NCBI GenBank assembly: GCA_947450675.1
Contig: CANFWI010000001.1
Location: forward strand, 62,001-126,000
DNA length: 64,000 nucleotides
Reading direction: 5' to 3'
Origin: Comamonadaceae bacterium
GTDB taxonomy: Bacteria > Pseudomonadota > Gammaproteobacteria > Burkholderiales > Burkholderiaceae_C
Shown here: piece by piece, positions 7,270-16,260 of the stretch
Position numbering within the stretch: position 1 is the stretch's first letter
Layout: every line of letters starts with the position of its first letter
Made by a program: the position numbers and the translations under genes
The notes under the pieces: model-generated
What the model was told of the DNA's origin: nothing
Seen by the model: the letters and a program-made list of their open reading frames with translations, nothing else
Database searches by the model: none

Positions 7270-9917
7270 TGCAGAAGCTTGAGGACAGACTGCTGGTCTG
7301 TGTTGGCCTGCGCCAGCACTGCCGTTGCGGCTTGCTTCATGATCGACGTGCGCGACAACTCAGAGCTGGCTGCTGCGTAGTCAGCGTCTTGAATCTGGCT
7401 GCGCGAGGCCTCGGTGTTGACGACCACGTTCGACAAGTTGTCGATCACATGCTGCAGCCGGTTCATCACGGCACCCATGGTGGCGCGTGCGCCGTTGACT
7501 TTGTCCATGGCGGCGTCCAGCAGGGTCAAAACGGCGGTGGCACCCGCGGCAGTGGCGATGCTCACGTCAGGCGGCGTCTTGCCAGAATCACCCGTGATGG
7601 CACCGGTGATCGGTCCACCTTTGCCAAAGTCAGCCAAGTCAATGCTGATGGTCTGGTTGGCGGATGAACCGACTTGAAAAGTCATCCGGCCGGTGCGCGG
7701 TGGTGTCATTTTGCTGGTGGCGTCATTCACGTCACCACCAAAAGTGCCGGCCTGAAAACCCAGTGACTTGAAGTCGCCTTCCGCATTAAAACCATTGACA
7801 CCGGCTTCCACCGTGAAGGGTTTGCTGACGTAAGGTGGTGGCGCGCCATTGCCGGGGGCTGCGCCTGGAGGCGGCATCATAGGCGCTGGACCGCCCGTCA
7901 AAGAAATTGAACCGTAGAGGGTGGTCGCCGTGCTCGAGCTGGCTGTAGCGCCGGCGATACCTGTCACGCCGGTAGCACTGTCGATCAAAGTGCCGCCGGT
8001 CAACCCAAGACCGAATTCCGACGCTGGGGTAGCAGCGCTGTCGTACCAGACGGAGAGATTCCGGCCATCCGGCGTCGTGAGCGTGATGCCGCCTGTGCCT
8101 GAGTCACTCGCCAACACCCCGTGTTGACCTTGCTGCGCATTGATGGCGCTGATCACGTTGTTCCGGCGATCTGCCGGCAGGTCAGTCGTCGCAAAAGTAA
8201 CCGACACCTGAACACCGTTGAGATACAAGGACTGCGTCCCCGAGACGAGCACTGTGGTGTCACTGCCGCTGGTGGAAACCGCGTTGGCTTTGGCGGTCAC
8301 ACCGGTCAGGGCGTGGCTGTCATTGATGGCGGCGGCAGTGGCTATCGCGCTGGCACTGTTCAAGCTGGTCGCAGACATCGTGTTGCTCAGTTTGTCGTCG
8401 CTGGATGTCGCGGCTCGAATGGCAACGCCATTGATCAGCAGATCCCCTGCACCCAAAGTTTGGATGTCGCCTGCGCTGGTCACGACCGGCCGTGGTCCGG
8501 TGTTGATCACGGCTCGGTTAGCCGAGTAGTCGGCTGGTGGCAGGCCCGAGCGGGTCCAGTCGCCGGTGTTGGTGGTGGTGATCTCCAACTTTCCGCCGAC
8601 CGAAGTTTCCAGTGAATAAGTTCCAACTTGGAGACCTTCTTTCAAACCGGTGCTCGAGGCAAAACCAGCGGACGAACTGCCGAGACTGTTGAAAGCCACT
8701 TCAATGTTGCCGCCTTTCGCCGACTGTAGGCGAATGCCTTGGTTGTCGCTGTTGCTGTCAATCGCCACCACGCCGGTCTGGGCGCTGATGGCGTTGATGG
8801 CATTGACCACAGCGGTCCGCGACTCACGGGTGTTGCTGGCCGTCGTCATGATCGGGGCCGAGGTAAAGCCGTTGATGCTGACCGTACCGCTGGCAGCCGG
8901 CAGATTGGTGCTCATGGCGCTACCCGTCATGACATTGGTGTTCACAACGGCCGCAACGCCCGTGGTGAGAGAGACCAAATTGATGGCTGCAGCACGGGCA
9001 ATCGCACTGCCCGCCGCTGAGTCAGCCGGAGAAATTTTGTCGTCTGCGGCTAAAGATGCGCCCACCGTGACCCCGTTGATCAGGATGTCATTCGGCGCCA
9101 TGGCAGGCACTGGCGTGAAGGTGCGGTTGACGGCGAAAGAGACGGTATTGGCTGCAGCGAAAGCGGTGGCAGACTTGATGACCAAATCACCCGTCCCTGC
9201 GCCTCCGGTTAGAGCTGTGTTGGAAAAGGTGATGGTGTTCGGTGTTCCGGTGGCGACAACTCCACCCGCTATAGTCGTTTTTGAACCATCACTAAGTGTC
9301 AACGTGGCTGTTGTCGTTGCTGCCGTGCTGCCAACAACGATGCTCACATTGCCGGCCTTGGCCAAGCCGCCAGTCACACTCACCACCGGTCCAGCGTTGT
9401 TTGAAGTCACCGCCCCAGCCGCATAACTCAACCCATCCGTCGAAGCCCCATCTGAAGTCGCCTTGTAAACCGGGCGTTCACCAACAGGGTCTCCCGTCGA
9501 GCCATTCAAGACAGGGAAGCCGTTCCACTCGGTGGTGCCGGCGATCCGCACAATTTCTTGTTTGAGCTGTTGAAACTCCAAGTCCAGATAGCCGCGCTGG
9601 TCGGTGGCGTTGGTGTCGTTGATGGACTGGATGGACAGTTCCCGCATGCGTTGCAGCATGTTCGTGATCTCGTTGGTTGCGCCCTCAGTCGTCTGAATCA
9701 AGGACACCGCGTCGCCCGCATTGCGCATGGCCTGGTTCAGGCTGCTGATTTGCTGCGTCATGCGAGTGGCAATCGCCATACCTGCCGCGTCGTCCTTGGC
9801 CGAGTTGATGCGCTTGCCGGTGGACAGCTGCTGCATCGCAATCGCGCTGGCACGGTCAGTCGTCTTCAACGCTGATTGGGTGTACAGCGCTTTGACGTTG
9901 GTATTGATCACTGACAT
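7266..9917 (-). CDS. fliC: Flagellin 1, oversized (fliC1)
   Basis: Filament subunit secreted by the flagellar export apparatus. The conserved D0/D1 ends are clear: the N-terminus begins MSVINTNVKALYTQSA with [20 protein letters not shown], and the C-terminus ends VLAQANTDQQSVLKLLQ. At 883 aa it is much larger than common 300-500 aa flagellins. The centre (about residues 170-760) is Ser/Thr/Gly/Ala-rich and holds at least three Flagellin_IN-like repeats of the form DxLINGVxI...ATAAAINxxxxLTGVxA. A sigma54 promoter lies upstream, unlike the sigma28 promoter of the second flagellin at 36632. A strong AGGAG ribosome site precedes the ATG. Sigma54 control suggests it is made with the hook genes, perhaps as a proximal-filament flagellin. 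Confidence 0.95.
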   Translation of the reverse strand: MSVINTNVKALYTQSALKTTDRASAIAMQQLSTGKRINSAKDDAAGMAIATRMTQQISSLNQAMRNAGDAVSLIQTTEGATNEITNMLQRMRELSIQSINDTNATDQRGYLDLEFQQLKQEIVRIAGTTEWNGFPVLNGSTGDPVGERPVYKATSDGASTDGLSYAAGAVTSNNAGPVVSVTGGLAKAGNVSIVVGSTAATTTATLTLSDGSKTTIAGGVVATGTPNTITFSNTALTGGAGTGDLVIKSATAFAAANTVSFAVNRTFTPVPAMAPNDILINGVTVGASLAADDKISPADSAAGSAIARAAAINLVSLTTGVAAVVNTNVMTGSAMSTNLPAASGTVSINGFTSAPIMTTASNTRESRTAVVNAINAISAQTGVVAIDSNSDNQGIRLQSAKGGNIEVAFNSLGSSSAGFASSTGLKEGLQVGTYSLETSVGGKLEITTTNTGDWTRSGLPPADYSANRAVINTGPRPVVTSAGDIQTLGAGDLLINGVAIRAATSSDDKLSNTMSATSLNSASAIATAAAINDSHALTGVTAKANAVSTSGSDTTVLVSGTQSLYLNGVQVSVTFATTDLPADRRNNVISAINAQQGQHGVLASDSGTGGITLTTPDGRNLSVWYDSAATPASEFGLGLTGGTLIDSATGVTGIAGATASSSTATTLYGSISLTGGPAPMMPPPGAAPGNGAPPPYVSKPFTVEAGVNGFNAEGDFKSLGFQAGTFGGDVNDATSKMTPPRTGRMTFQVGSSANQTISIDLADFGKGGPITGAITGDSGKTPPDVSIATAAGATAVLTLLDAAMDKVNGARATMGAVMNRLQHVIDNLSNVVVNTEASRSQIQDADYAAASSELSRTSIMKQAATAVLAQANTDQQSVLKLLQ

Positions 9918-9966
9918 TTTTTTCTCCTGAATCGGTTGGCAAGCTTGCCGCTACAGCAACAACTTG

Positions 9967-9982
9967 AGCACAAACAGTGCCA
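9967..9982 (-). promoter_or_regulatory. Sigma54 promoter of flagellin 1
   Basis: The minus strand reads TGGCACTGTTTGTGCT. GG and GC have the exact -24/-12 spacing and only one core mismatch (GTGC for TTGC). The flagellin ATG is about 50 nt downstream. Three phased TTGCCRC boxes lie about 50-80 bp upstream. Confidence 0.75.
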
Positions 9983-10033
9983 ACCCTCAGCGCCTGACGA
10001 AAGCGGCCAGCCATGGGCGAAAAACGGCAGTTC

Positions 10034-10061
10034 TTTGCCGCTCATTGCCACTCTTTGCCGC
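10034..10061 (-). promoter_or_regulatory. Putative activator-binding boxes upstream of flagellin 1
   Basis: Three half-sites TTTGCCGC, ATTGCCAC and TTTGCCGC (plus-strand reading) start at 10034, 10044 and 10054, exactly 10 bp apart, so they lie on one DNA face. A fourth inverted half-site (AACGGCAG) is at 10023-10030. The position upstream of a sigma54 promoter fits an enhancer for a bacterial enhancer-binding protein. Assignment to the protein at 5419 is inference. Confidence 0.6.
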
Positions 10062-10079
10062 CACACAGGGCGCCAATGA

Positions 10080-10547
10080 TTAGCTCTGAAGGCCTGTCGC
10101 CGGCATGGCCAGCAGGTGCTCACCCATGACTTCACGCTCTTGCAACAGGTCTGCATCTTGCGGCCAGAAGGTCAGACCCTGGTCAACCACTTGCACGGCT
10201 TCTGCCGGGTCTAGGTTGCAGTACAGCGCGCGGGCCAACATGCGGTAGGTCATCGGCTGAGTGCGGTCTTGCTGGACCTCACGCAGGTCACGCAGCAGCT
10301 CAATGGCCAAGGACCAATCTTGCCGTGTCATGGCCAGCAAACCGCCCATGGCCAAAATGTCTTCGCTCAACGGATACAAGGCAACGCCAGCATCGGCCAG
10401 TGCCTGCGCCAAGTCGTTCTGCTCTTCAGACATCAACCACTGAATGCCCAGCCGAATGTCGCTAGGCGAAAAGCGCGAAACATCTTTGAAGGATTGCGAT
10501 TGACCAGCAGCAGCTTGCTGGACGAGGCGTTGAAATTCGGGGTTCAT
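10080..10547 (-). CDS. TPR-like protein of the flagellar regulon
   Basis: A 155 aa all-helical protein without signal peptide. The segments SEDILAMGGLLAMTRQDWSLAIELLRDL, YRMLARALYCNLDPAEAVQVVDQGLTFWP have tetratricopeptide spacing, so a chaperone or scaffold role is plausible. It resembles in outline the TPR chaperones of type III secretion needles, but homology to a named family cannot be shown here. It lies directly upstream of flagellin 1 in the same orientation and has its own sigma54 promoter at 10628. No fliS is present in the window, so it could serve as a flagellin chaperone (inference). Confidence 0.7.
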   Translation of the reverse strand: MNPEFQRLVQQAAAGQSQSFKDVSRFSPSDIRLGIQWLMSEEQNDLAQALADAGVALYPLSEDILAMGGLLAMTRQDWSLAIELLRDLREVQQDRTQPMTYRMLARALYCNLDPAEAVQVVDQGLTFWPQDADLLQEREVMGEHLLAMPATGLQS

Positions 10548-10575
10548 AAATCACTCCTGGCGGGTAGCGGGTGAA

Positions 10576-10607
10576 TGTCGACAAGTCGACAGCACACGGA
10601 TGTGTGC
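10576..10607 (-). promoter_or_regulatory. Two adjacent perfect stem-loops in the 5' leader of the TPR gene
   Basis: In the minus-strand transcript GCACAC-ATCC-GTGTGC (10607-10592) is immediately followed by TGTCGAC-TT-GTCGACA (10591-10576). Both stems are perfect. They lie between the predicted sigma54 start (about 10616) and the ATG at 10547, so they may stabilise the mRNA or gate translation. Confidence 0.5.
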
Positions 10608-10627
10608 AGCATCCCTAACCCATTTAC

Positions 10628-10643
10628 AGCAAAAGTGATGCCA
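10628..10643 (-). promoter_or_regulatory. Sigma54 promoter of the TPR gene
   Basis: The minus strand reads TGGCATCACTTTTGCT, that is TGGCAT-N5-TTGCT with correct GG/GC spacing and one mismatch in the -24 element. The leader to the ATG at 10547 is about 70 nt. Confidence 0.8.
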
Positions 10644-10662
10644 AGCGGTTTGACCCCTGAAA

Positions 10663-10680
10663 CGGCAATGAAAGCGGCAA
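10663..10680 (-). promoter_or_regulatory. Paired CGGCAA boxes upstream of the TPR promoter
   Basis: CGGCAA occurs at 10663-10668 and 10675-10680, 12 bp apart and about 20 bp upstream of the -24 element. A related inverted element (ACCGCT) follows at 10687. The sequence matches the boxes near fliC1 and flgB. Confidence 0.5.
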
Positions 10681-10714
10681 AACATGACCGCTATGACACC
10701 GAATGAAGCCGAAT

Positions 10715-10735
10715 GAAAATATCGGCCCAGCCGAT
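10715..10735 (-). terminator. Possible weak terminator of rimO
   Basis: On the minus strand ATCGGC-TGG-GCCGAT is followed by ATTTTC, 10-30 nt after the rimO stop. The stem is 6 bp and the T-run short, so termination may be partial. Confidence 0.35.
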
Positions 10736-10745
10736 GCCGACACCC

Positions 10746-12179
10746 TCAGACCGGCACGGCGACCAAGTCGTGGCCTTGCGTGCCGACGATGCGGGCACGT
10801 GTGAACTCGCCCACCTTCAATGTCTTGCTGATTTTTTCAGGCGGCAACAACTTGACTGTGCCGTCAATCTCTGGCGCATCGGCATAGCTGCGACCGACAC
10901 CACCTTTGCGGCCCAGGGCCGGTGCCGAGTCCACCAACACCTGCATGGTGGCGCCGATGCGCTCTTGCAGTTTTTGGCTGGAGACTTCTTCCGCCACGGC
11001 CATGAAACGGGCGCGGCGTTCTTCGCGCAGTTCCAGCGGCAACATGCCTGGAATGTCATTGGCGGTAGCGCCCGCCACAGCGCTGTAGGCAAAGCAACCG
11101 GCGCGGTCAATGCGGGCTTCGCGCATGAAGTCGAGCAAATGGCTGAACTCGGCTTCGGTCTCGCCGGGGAAGCCGGCAATGAAGGTGCTGCGGATGACGA
11201 TCTCGGGACACATCTCACGCCAGCGCGCAATGCGCTCCAAGTTTTTCTCGCCACTGGCAGGTCGCTTCATGCGTTTCAGCACATCCGGGTGACTGTGCTG
11301 CAAAGGCACGTCAAGGTAAGGCAAGACCAAGCCGGTCGCCATGAGCGGGATCACTTCGTCGACGCTGGGGTACGGGTACACATAGTGCAAACGAACCCAA
11401 GCACCGTAAGGTTCGGCCAGTTCGCCCAGCGTTTTCACCAGTTCCAGCATGCGGGTTTTGACCGGTTTGCCGTCGAAAAACCCGGTGCGGTATTTCACGT
11501 CGACGCCGTAAGCCGAGGTGTCTTGGCTGATCACCAGCAATTCTTTGACGCCGCCTTCGAACAAGGCCCGGGCCTCGACCAACACGTCGCCAATTGGCCG
11601 CGAGACAAGGTCGCCGCGCATCGACGGGATGATGCAAAAAGTGCAGCGGTGGTTGCAGCCTTCGCTGATCTTCAGGTAGGCGTAATGCCGCGGTGTCAGC
11701 TTGATGCCAGCGACACCGAATGAATTTGGCACCAAGTCGACAAACGGGTCGTGTGGCTTGGGCAGGTTCAGGTGCACCGCGTCCATCACCTCTTGGGTGG
11801 CGTGCGGTCCGGTCACAGCCAGCACGCTGGGGTGCATTTGCTTGACGAGGTTGCCGCCCGCCTCACCGGCCTTGGCGCCCAAACAACCCGTGACGATGAC
11901 CTTGCCATTGGCAGCCAGTGCTTCACCGATGGTGTCCAGACTCTCGCGCACGGCGTCGTCGATGAAGCCGCAGGTGTTGACGATCACCAGATCGGCACCT
12001 TCGAAAGTCTTGGAAGTCTCGTAACCCTCAGCGCTCAGCTGGGTCAGGATCAACTCGGAATCGGTTAAAGCCTTCGGACAGCCAAGGCTGACGAATCCGA
12101 CGCGGGGTGCAGATTTGGGGGTGATTGACAAAGTGGGGGCCACGCTAGTGGACGGGGTGCCGGAAAGGATTTCGCTCAT
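10746..12179 (-). CDS. rimO: Ribosomal protein S12 methylthiotransferase RimO
   Basis: Radical-SAM enzyme that methylthiolates the conserved aspartate of ribosomal protein S12. The 477 aa protein has an N-terminal MTTase domain with cysteines in [23 protein letters not shown] and VTGCLG, which bind the auxiliary cluster. The radical SAM motif CxxxCxxC is present in [14 protein letters not shown] near residues 175-190. A C-terminal TRAM domain follows ([14 protein letters not shown] region). [12 protein letters not shown] is the form typical of RimO rather than MiaB. A 25-residue Ser/Thr-rich N-terminal extension is present. It is unrelated to the flagellar genes beside it. Confidence 0.96.
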   Translation of the reverse strand: MSEILSGTPSTSVAPTLSITPKSAPRVGFVSLGCPKALTDSELILTQLSAEGYETSKTFEGADLVIVNTCGFIDDAVRESLDTIGEALAANGKVIVTGCLGAKAGEAGGNLVKQMHPSVLAVTGPHATQEVMDAVHLNLPKPHDPFVDLVPNSFGVAGIKLTPRHYAYLKISEGCNHRCTFCIIPSMRGDLVSRPIGDVLVEARALFEGGVKELLVISQDTSAYGVDVKYRTGFFDGKPVKTRMLELVKTLGELAEPYGAWVRLHYVYPYPSVDEVIPLMATGLVLPYLDVPLQHSHPDVLKRMKRPASGEKNLERIARWREMCPEIVIRSTFIAGFPGETEAEFSHLLDFMREARIDRAGCFAYSAVAGATANDIPGMLPLELREERRARFMAVAEEVSSQKLQERIGATMQVLVDSAPALGRKGGVGRSYADAPEIDGTVKLLPPEKISKTLKVGEFTRARIVGTQGHDLVAVPV

Positions 12180-12292
12180 GCGCCTATTGTCTCAGAGGCT
12201 GCAGATTTGCGTCTTTATCTGCGTTGTGGGGTCAGACCGATGCAAAATAGCAGCTCCTCTGCCCTCCTGCATTCCACACTAAAAGACGCAAC

Positions 12293-12595
12293 ATGATCCT
12301 CGAACTTGCCGACATTCGCATTCACACCGGCCAACAAACGGCTTTCAACGAAGCCATTGAACGGGGTCTGCGCACCGTTATTTCGGGTGCCCACGGTTTT
12401 CATGGTTTCAAGGTCAACCAAGGGATCGAAAATCCGGAACGTTACGTGCTGCAGATTTTCTGGGCCACGCTGGAAGACCACACGGTGGGCTTTCGGGAGT
12501 CGCCCGCGTTTGCCAACTGGCGGGCGATTGTGGGTCCCTTCTTTGCAGCGCCGCCGGTGGTTGAGCATTTCACATTGCTGCTGAAATCCGAGTAA
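12293..12595 (+). CDS. ABM-domain (antibiotic biosynthesis monooxygenase-like) protein
   Basis: A 100 aa ferredoxin-like alpha/beta protein of the ABM superfamily. Members are small dimeric monooxygenases or haem/quinone-handling proteins. MILELADIRIHTGQQTAFNEAIERG and the aromatic-rich YVLQIFWATLEDHTVGFRES form the usual beta-alpha-beta arrangement, with FANWRAIVGPFFAAPP near the C-terminus. No catalytic residue set defines the substrate. It is divergent from rimO and 90 bp upstream of an FAH-family hydrolase, with which it may be cotranscribed. Confidence 0.7.
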   Translation: MILELADIRIHTGQQTAFNEAIERGLRTVISGAHGFHGFKVNQGIENPERYVLQIFWATLEDHTVGFRESPAFANWRAIVGPFFAAPPVVEHFTLLLKSE

Positions 12596-12685
12596 TCTGG
12601 CGTCTACCGACGTCAAGCTGCGCTACATTAATTTAGACCGTCCGGTGCATGTCGCACTGGGCACACACCAAGAAGAAAGAGCGAC

Positions 12686-13381
12686 ATGAGTTTTGTTTTC
12701 ACACCACCCGCTACGGTTTCTGTCCCCGTCGTCGGGCTGACTGAGCGCTTCCCGGTCAACCGGGTTTACTGCGTGGGTCGCAACTACGAAGAACACGCCA
12801 AAGAAATGGGTTTCACGGGCCGTGAACCACCGTTCTTTTTTCTCAAACCCGCTAATGCTTTGGTCGTGATTGAAGACGGCCAAACCGGCGTCATGCCTTA
12901 CCCGAGCTTGACACAAAATTTCCACCATGAAATCGAACTCGTCGTGGCCATTGGCACTGGCGGCAAAAACATCAAGGCGGCCGATGCCATGAAGCATGTC
13001 TACGGCTATGCCGTGGGCCTCGACATGACCCGCCGTGACTTGCAAAACGAAGCCAAAAAACTCGGCCGTCCTTGGGAGATCGGCAAAGGTTTTGACCATT
13101 CCGCACCGATCGGCCCGATCACCCGTGCAGCCGATGCGGGTGACATCGAAAACGCCGATATTTATCTGCAAGTCAATGGCCAAGAACGTCAGCGCAGCGA
13201 CACCTCCAAACTGATCTGGAACATCGCCGAAAGCATTGAGCACCTGTCAGCCGCATGGGAACTGCAACCCGGCGACCTGATCATGAGCGGTACGCCCGCA
13301 GGCGTCGCAGCCGTGGTGGCCGGTGACACCTTGGTCGGTGGCGTGGCCGGTATCGGCACCTTGACTGTCAAAGTCAGCTGA
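12686..13381 (+). CDS. Fumarylacetoacetate hydrolase (FAH) family protein
   Basis: A 231 aa cytoplasmic metal-dependent C-C bond hydrolase. The family opens acylpyruvates such as fumarylpyruvate. VNRVYCVGRNYEEHAKEMG at residues about 21-39, FFFLKPANALV, and the metal ligands in HEIELVVAIG (E-x-E) with the later GLDMTRRDLQ are diagnostic. LSAAWELQPGDLIMSGTPAGV closes the active-site region. The short length matches the single-domain fumarylpyruvate hydrolase group (NagK-like). The true substrate is not shown by the neighbours. Confidence 0.85.
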   Translation: MSFVFTPPATVSVPVVGLTERFPVNRVYCVGRNYEEHAKEMGFTGREPPFFFLKPANALVVIEDGQTGVMPYPSLTQNFHHEIELVVAIGTGGKNIKAADAMKHVYGYAVGLDMTRRDLQNEAKKLGRPWEIGKGFDHSAPIGPITRAADAGDIENADIYLQVNGQERQRSDTSKLIWNIAESIEHLSAAWELQPGDLIMSGTPAGVAAVVAGDTLVGGVAGIGTLTVKVS

Positions 13382-13453
13382 TGATGCCCTGGAATGCCCG
13401 CTCACATGGGCCTTCCAGCCTCGCTCGATATTTTTATTGGCTTGACTGAATTC

Positions 13454-14008
13454 ATGCATCGCCCTCCCCTCAAACATTGCCGCGAATGTGGTGTTGCCGT
13501 GCTCTACCGCCTGCCGGACGATGGCGACACGCGTGAACGCGCCATCTGCACCGCGTGCCACACAGTGCACTATGAAAACCCGCTCAACGTGGTTGGCACC
13601 GTGCCGGTATGGGGAGACAGTGGCGAACAAGTGCTGCTGTGCAAACGCAATATTGAACCGCGCTGGGGCAAATGGACGCTGCCCGCCGGCTTCATGGAGT
13701 TGGGCGAAACGACCGCCCAAGGCGCGGCCCGCGAAACCGACGAAGAAGCTGGCGCCAACTACGAACTGCAAGACCTCTTCACCGTCATGAACGTGGTGCG
13801 AGTCGGTCAAGTGCATTTCTATTACCGCGCCCGCCTGCTCAGCCCGGTTTTCAATCCGGGCCACGAAACCATCGAGGCGAGGCTCTTCACCGAAGCCGAA
13901 ATTCCTTGGGACGAGATCGCTTTTCGCACCGTCAAAGAAACGCTGGAGCGCTACTTTGATGACCGCCGCAAAGGCCGGTTCGGAATACACGTGCTTGACG
14001 TCGCCTGA
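13454..14008 (+). CDS. Nudix hydrolase with N-terminal zinc ribbon
   Basis: Cytoplasmic pyrophosphohydrolase of 184 aa. A zinc ribbon (CRECG ... CTACH, residues about 8-38) precedes the Nudix domain. The Nudix box reads GFMELGETTAQGAARETDEEAG, close to GX5EX7REUXEEXGU, with TD replacing the usual RE-x-x-E spacing residues only slightly. This layout resembles NADH-pyrophosphatase-like and ADP-ribose-type Nudix enzymes. The ATG at 13454 is preferred over 13394 because the conserved zinc ribbon starts just after it. It follows the FAH gene by 72 nt. Confidence 0.88.
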   Translation: MHRPPLKHCRECGVAVLYRLPDDGDTRERAICTACHTVHYENPLNVVGTVPVWGDSGEQVLLCKRNIEPRWGKWTLPAGFMELGETTAQGAARETDEEAGANYELQDLFTVMNVVRVGQVHFYYRARLLSPVFNPGHETIEARLFTEAEIPWDEIAFRTVKETLERYFDDRRKGRFGIHVLDVA

Positions 14009-14097
14009 CACCGCTTGCGTTTGCTTCGCGCTTCAGACATTCATCTGCCCACAATATCGATTTCATTTTTTTCAACGACCGCCCAAGACCGTATTGC

Positions 14098-15036
14098 ATG
14101 TTCAAAACCGCTTCCTTTTTCCGTATCGCCACAGACTTCGTCATGCCACCGCTGGACGCTTTTGAAGAAGCCCTGCAAGCCACCCGCTTTGAGCCCTGCG
14201 GCCCGACTCAGCCTGAATCCAATGGCTGGGTGCCACCGCGCGGGAACAAAAGTGTCTTCATGCTCGAAAGCATCGGCGGCCAGATCATCCTCAAACTTTG
14301 CACCGAGCGACGGCCACTGCCAGCCTCAGCCGTGAAGTCCGCAGTGGACGAGTTGATCGAAAAATACAAGCAAGAAACTGGACAAGAACGCGTTGGCTCC
14401 AAGATCAAAAAAGAATTCAAAGAGCAAGTCGTGTTTGACCTGCTGCCACGCGCCTTCACCAAACGCTCAAGCACTTTGCTATGGCTAGACCCGGTCAACC
14501 ATTTCTTGGTAGTCGATACCGGCAGCCTGTCGGGCGCCGACAAAATCGTCACCTTTTTGATCGAAGCCTTGAGTGCGATCCCAGGCTCGCTGCCGGGCTT
14601 AGGCGTCAAGCCGGTGCTGACAACCATGTCTGCCGCAGCGTCGATGTCGCATTGGTTGTCCAGCCGCGAAGCTCCCGTCGGTTTCACGGTGGACCGTGAC
14701 TGCGAACTCAAAACCCCTGACGATCAAAAATCAACCGTGCGCTACTCGCGCCACACACTGGAAATCGACGAAGTCGCGCAGCACATTGAAGCCGGAAAAG
14801 TTCCCACCCAGCTGGCGCTGACCTGGAACGACAGAATTTCATTCGTGCTGACCGAAACTGCACAAGTGAAAAAACTAAAGCTGCTCGACGTCGTCCTGGA
14901 CGGTGTGCAAGAAGGTGGCAAAGACGACGACGGCTTCGACACCGACGCCGCCATTTTGACGGGCGAACTGACCGCCATGCTGCCCGACCTGATTGAAGCT
15001 TTGGGTGGCGAGATCGGTGAAACGATAGCAAAGTGA
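14098..15036 (+). CDS. rdgC: Recombination-associated protein RdgC
   Basis: DNA-binding ring protein that encircles duplex DNA and restrains RecA. The 312 aa length fits the family. The N-terminus (FRIATDFVMPPLDAFEEAL, then FEPCGPTQPESNGWVPPRG) matches the characteristic F-x-PCG ... GWVPP segment. KSVFMLESIGGQIILKL and the central DLLPRAFTKRSSTLLWLDP region are also typical. It stands alone, 90 nt after the Nudix gene. Confidence 0.93.
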   Translation: MFKTASFFRIATDFVMPPLDAFEEALQATRFEPCGPTQPESNGWVPPRGNKSVFMLESIGGQIILKLCTERRPLPASAVKSAVDELIEKYKQETGQERVGSKIKKEFKEQVVFDLLPRAFTKRSSTLLWLDPVNHFLVVDTGSLSGADKIVTFLIEALSAIPGSLPGLGVKPVLTTMSAAASMSHWLSSREAPVGFTVDRDCELKTPDDQKSTVRYSRHTLEIDEVAQHIEAGKVPTQLALTWNDRISFVLTETAQVKKLKLLDVVLDGVQEGGKDDDGFDTDAAILTGELTAMLPDLIEALGGEIGETIAK

Positions 15037-15137
15037 TATAGCTGCCACCGAATTCAGCATTGGACGCCTGTTCAAAGGCTTTTTAGAATGGTTCCGGTCT
15101 TTGTCAACAAGGACTGCCATGAACCATTCAAAGTCCA

Positions 15138-16214
15138 ATGCCATCCAACAGCACCCCCATACTGGTCAGCGCAGACCAACTCAGCACCTTCATCTCCAGC
15201 GCCCTGAAAAGCGCCGGCCTACCTGACCCAGACGCTGCCAAAGTCGCCGGCCTCATGGCCGATGCCGACCTGCAGGGCTCTGACGGCCACGGCGTCATTC
15301 GCCTGCCGCAATACGTCAAGCGCATTTTGGCGGGCGGCATCAACACCCGCCCGAATATCCGCGTCGTGACTGAACGCGCCGCCATGGCGGTGGTCGACGG
15401 CGACAACGGCATGGGCCATTTGGTCATGTCGCACGCGGTCGACATCGCGATTGAAAAAGCCCGCTCGGCTGGCGTCGCTTGGGTCGGTGCCCGTCACAGC
15501 AACCACGCCGGACCGGCGTCGCTGTATGTGCGCAAGCCGATTGAGCAGAACATGATTGCGCTGTATTTCGCCGTCGGCAACGCCAACCATTTGCCACCAT
15601 GGGGCGGCATGGACATGCTGCTGTCCACCAACCCGATTGCGGTCGGCATTCCTGCCGGTAGCGAACCCGCCGTGGTGCTCGACATGGCCACCACGGTGGC
15701 GGCCTATGGCAAGGTGAAAGCCAAAGCCAAACGCGGCGAGCAAATGCCCGAAGGCTGGATGATTGACCGGCAAGGCCAACCGCTGCTAGACCCGAAGCGC
15801 GCCGAAGAAGGTTTTTTGCTGCCGATCGGCGGCCACAAGGGCTATGGCCTGGCACTCATCGTCGGTCTCTTGGCGGGCACCTTGAACGGCGCCGCGATGG
15901 GCCGCGATGTGGTCGACTTCAACCACGACCATGTCACGCCGACCAACACCGGTCAATCGGTGCTGGTGATCGACTTGCAAGCCTTTGGCGATCCGGCCGC
16001 TTTCAAATCATCCATAGACCATTTGGTGCGTGACCTGCGCAGCAGCGAGCGCCTGCCGAATGTTGAACGCATCTGGCTGCCGGGTGAACAGAGTCATCAG
16101 CGCCGTCAAAAATACACGGCGCAAGGTATTCCGCTGTCTGCCCCCATGCTGGCCGACTTGACCGCACTGGCAGCCGAACTGAAGATTGCGCCGTTGGTCA
16201 CCAACCAGGCATGA
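15138..16214 (+). CDS. Ldh-family (malate/L-lactate/L-sulfolactate type) NAD(P)H oxidoreductase
   Basis: A 358 aa cytoplasmic oxidoreductase of the Ldh_2 family, which interconverts 2-hydroxy and 2-oxo acids and is structurally unrelated to classical lactate dehydrogenase. Motifs include DLQGSDGHGVIRLPQY (about 45-60), the active-site-region VGARHSNHAGPASLY, and NANHLPPWGGMDMLLSTNPIA. The C-terminal block FLLPIGGHKGYGLAL is highly typical. It is followed at once by a Bug receptor, which suggests that its substrate enters through a tripartite tricarboxylate-type transporter. The exact substrate is not known. Confidence 0.88.
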   Translation: MPSNSTPILVSADQLSTFISSALKSAGLPDPDAAKVAGLMADADLQGSDGHGVIRLPQYVKRILAGGINTRPNIRVVTERAAMAVVDGDNGMGHLVMSHAVDIAIEKARSAGVAWVGARHSNHAGPASLYVRKPIEQNMIALYFAVGNANHLPPWGGMDMLLSTNPIAVGIPAGSEPAVVLDMATTVAAYGKVKAKAKRGEQMPEGWMIDRQGQPLLDPKRAEEGFLLPIGGHKGYGLALIVGLLAGTLNGAAMGRDVVDFNHDHVTPTNTGQSVLVIDLQAFGDPAAFKSSIDHLVRDLRSSERLPNVERIWLPGEQSHQRRQKYTAQGIPLSAPMLADLTALAAELKIAPLVTNQA

Positions 16215-16260
16215 GCGAATGGCGGGTACACGCCAAAGAACAACAAACGGAGACACACCC

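Noticed and set aside
8650-9426. Plus-strand Ala/Val-rich frame opposite flagellin 1
   Set aside because: Typical antisense reading of a Thr/Ser/Ala-rich flagellin; same pattern recurs opposite fliD and fliC2.
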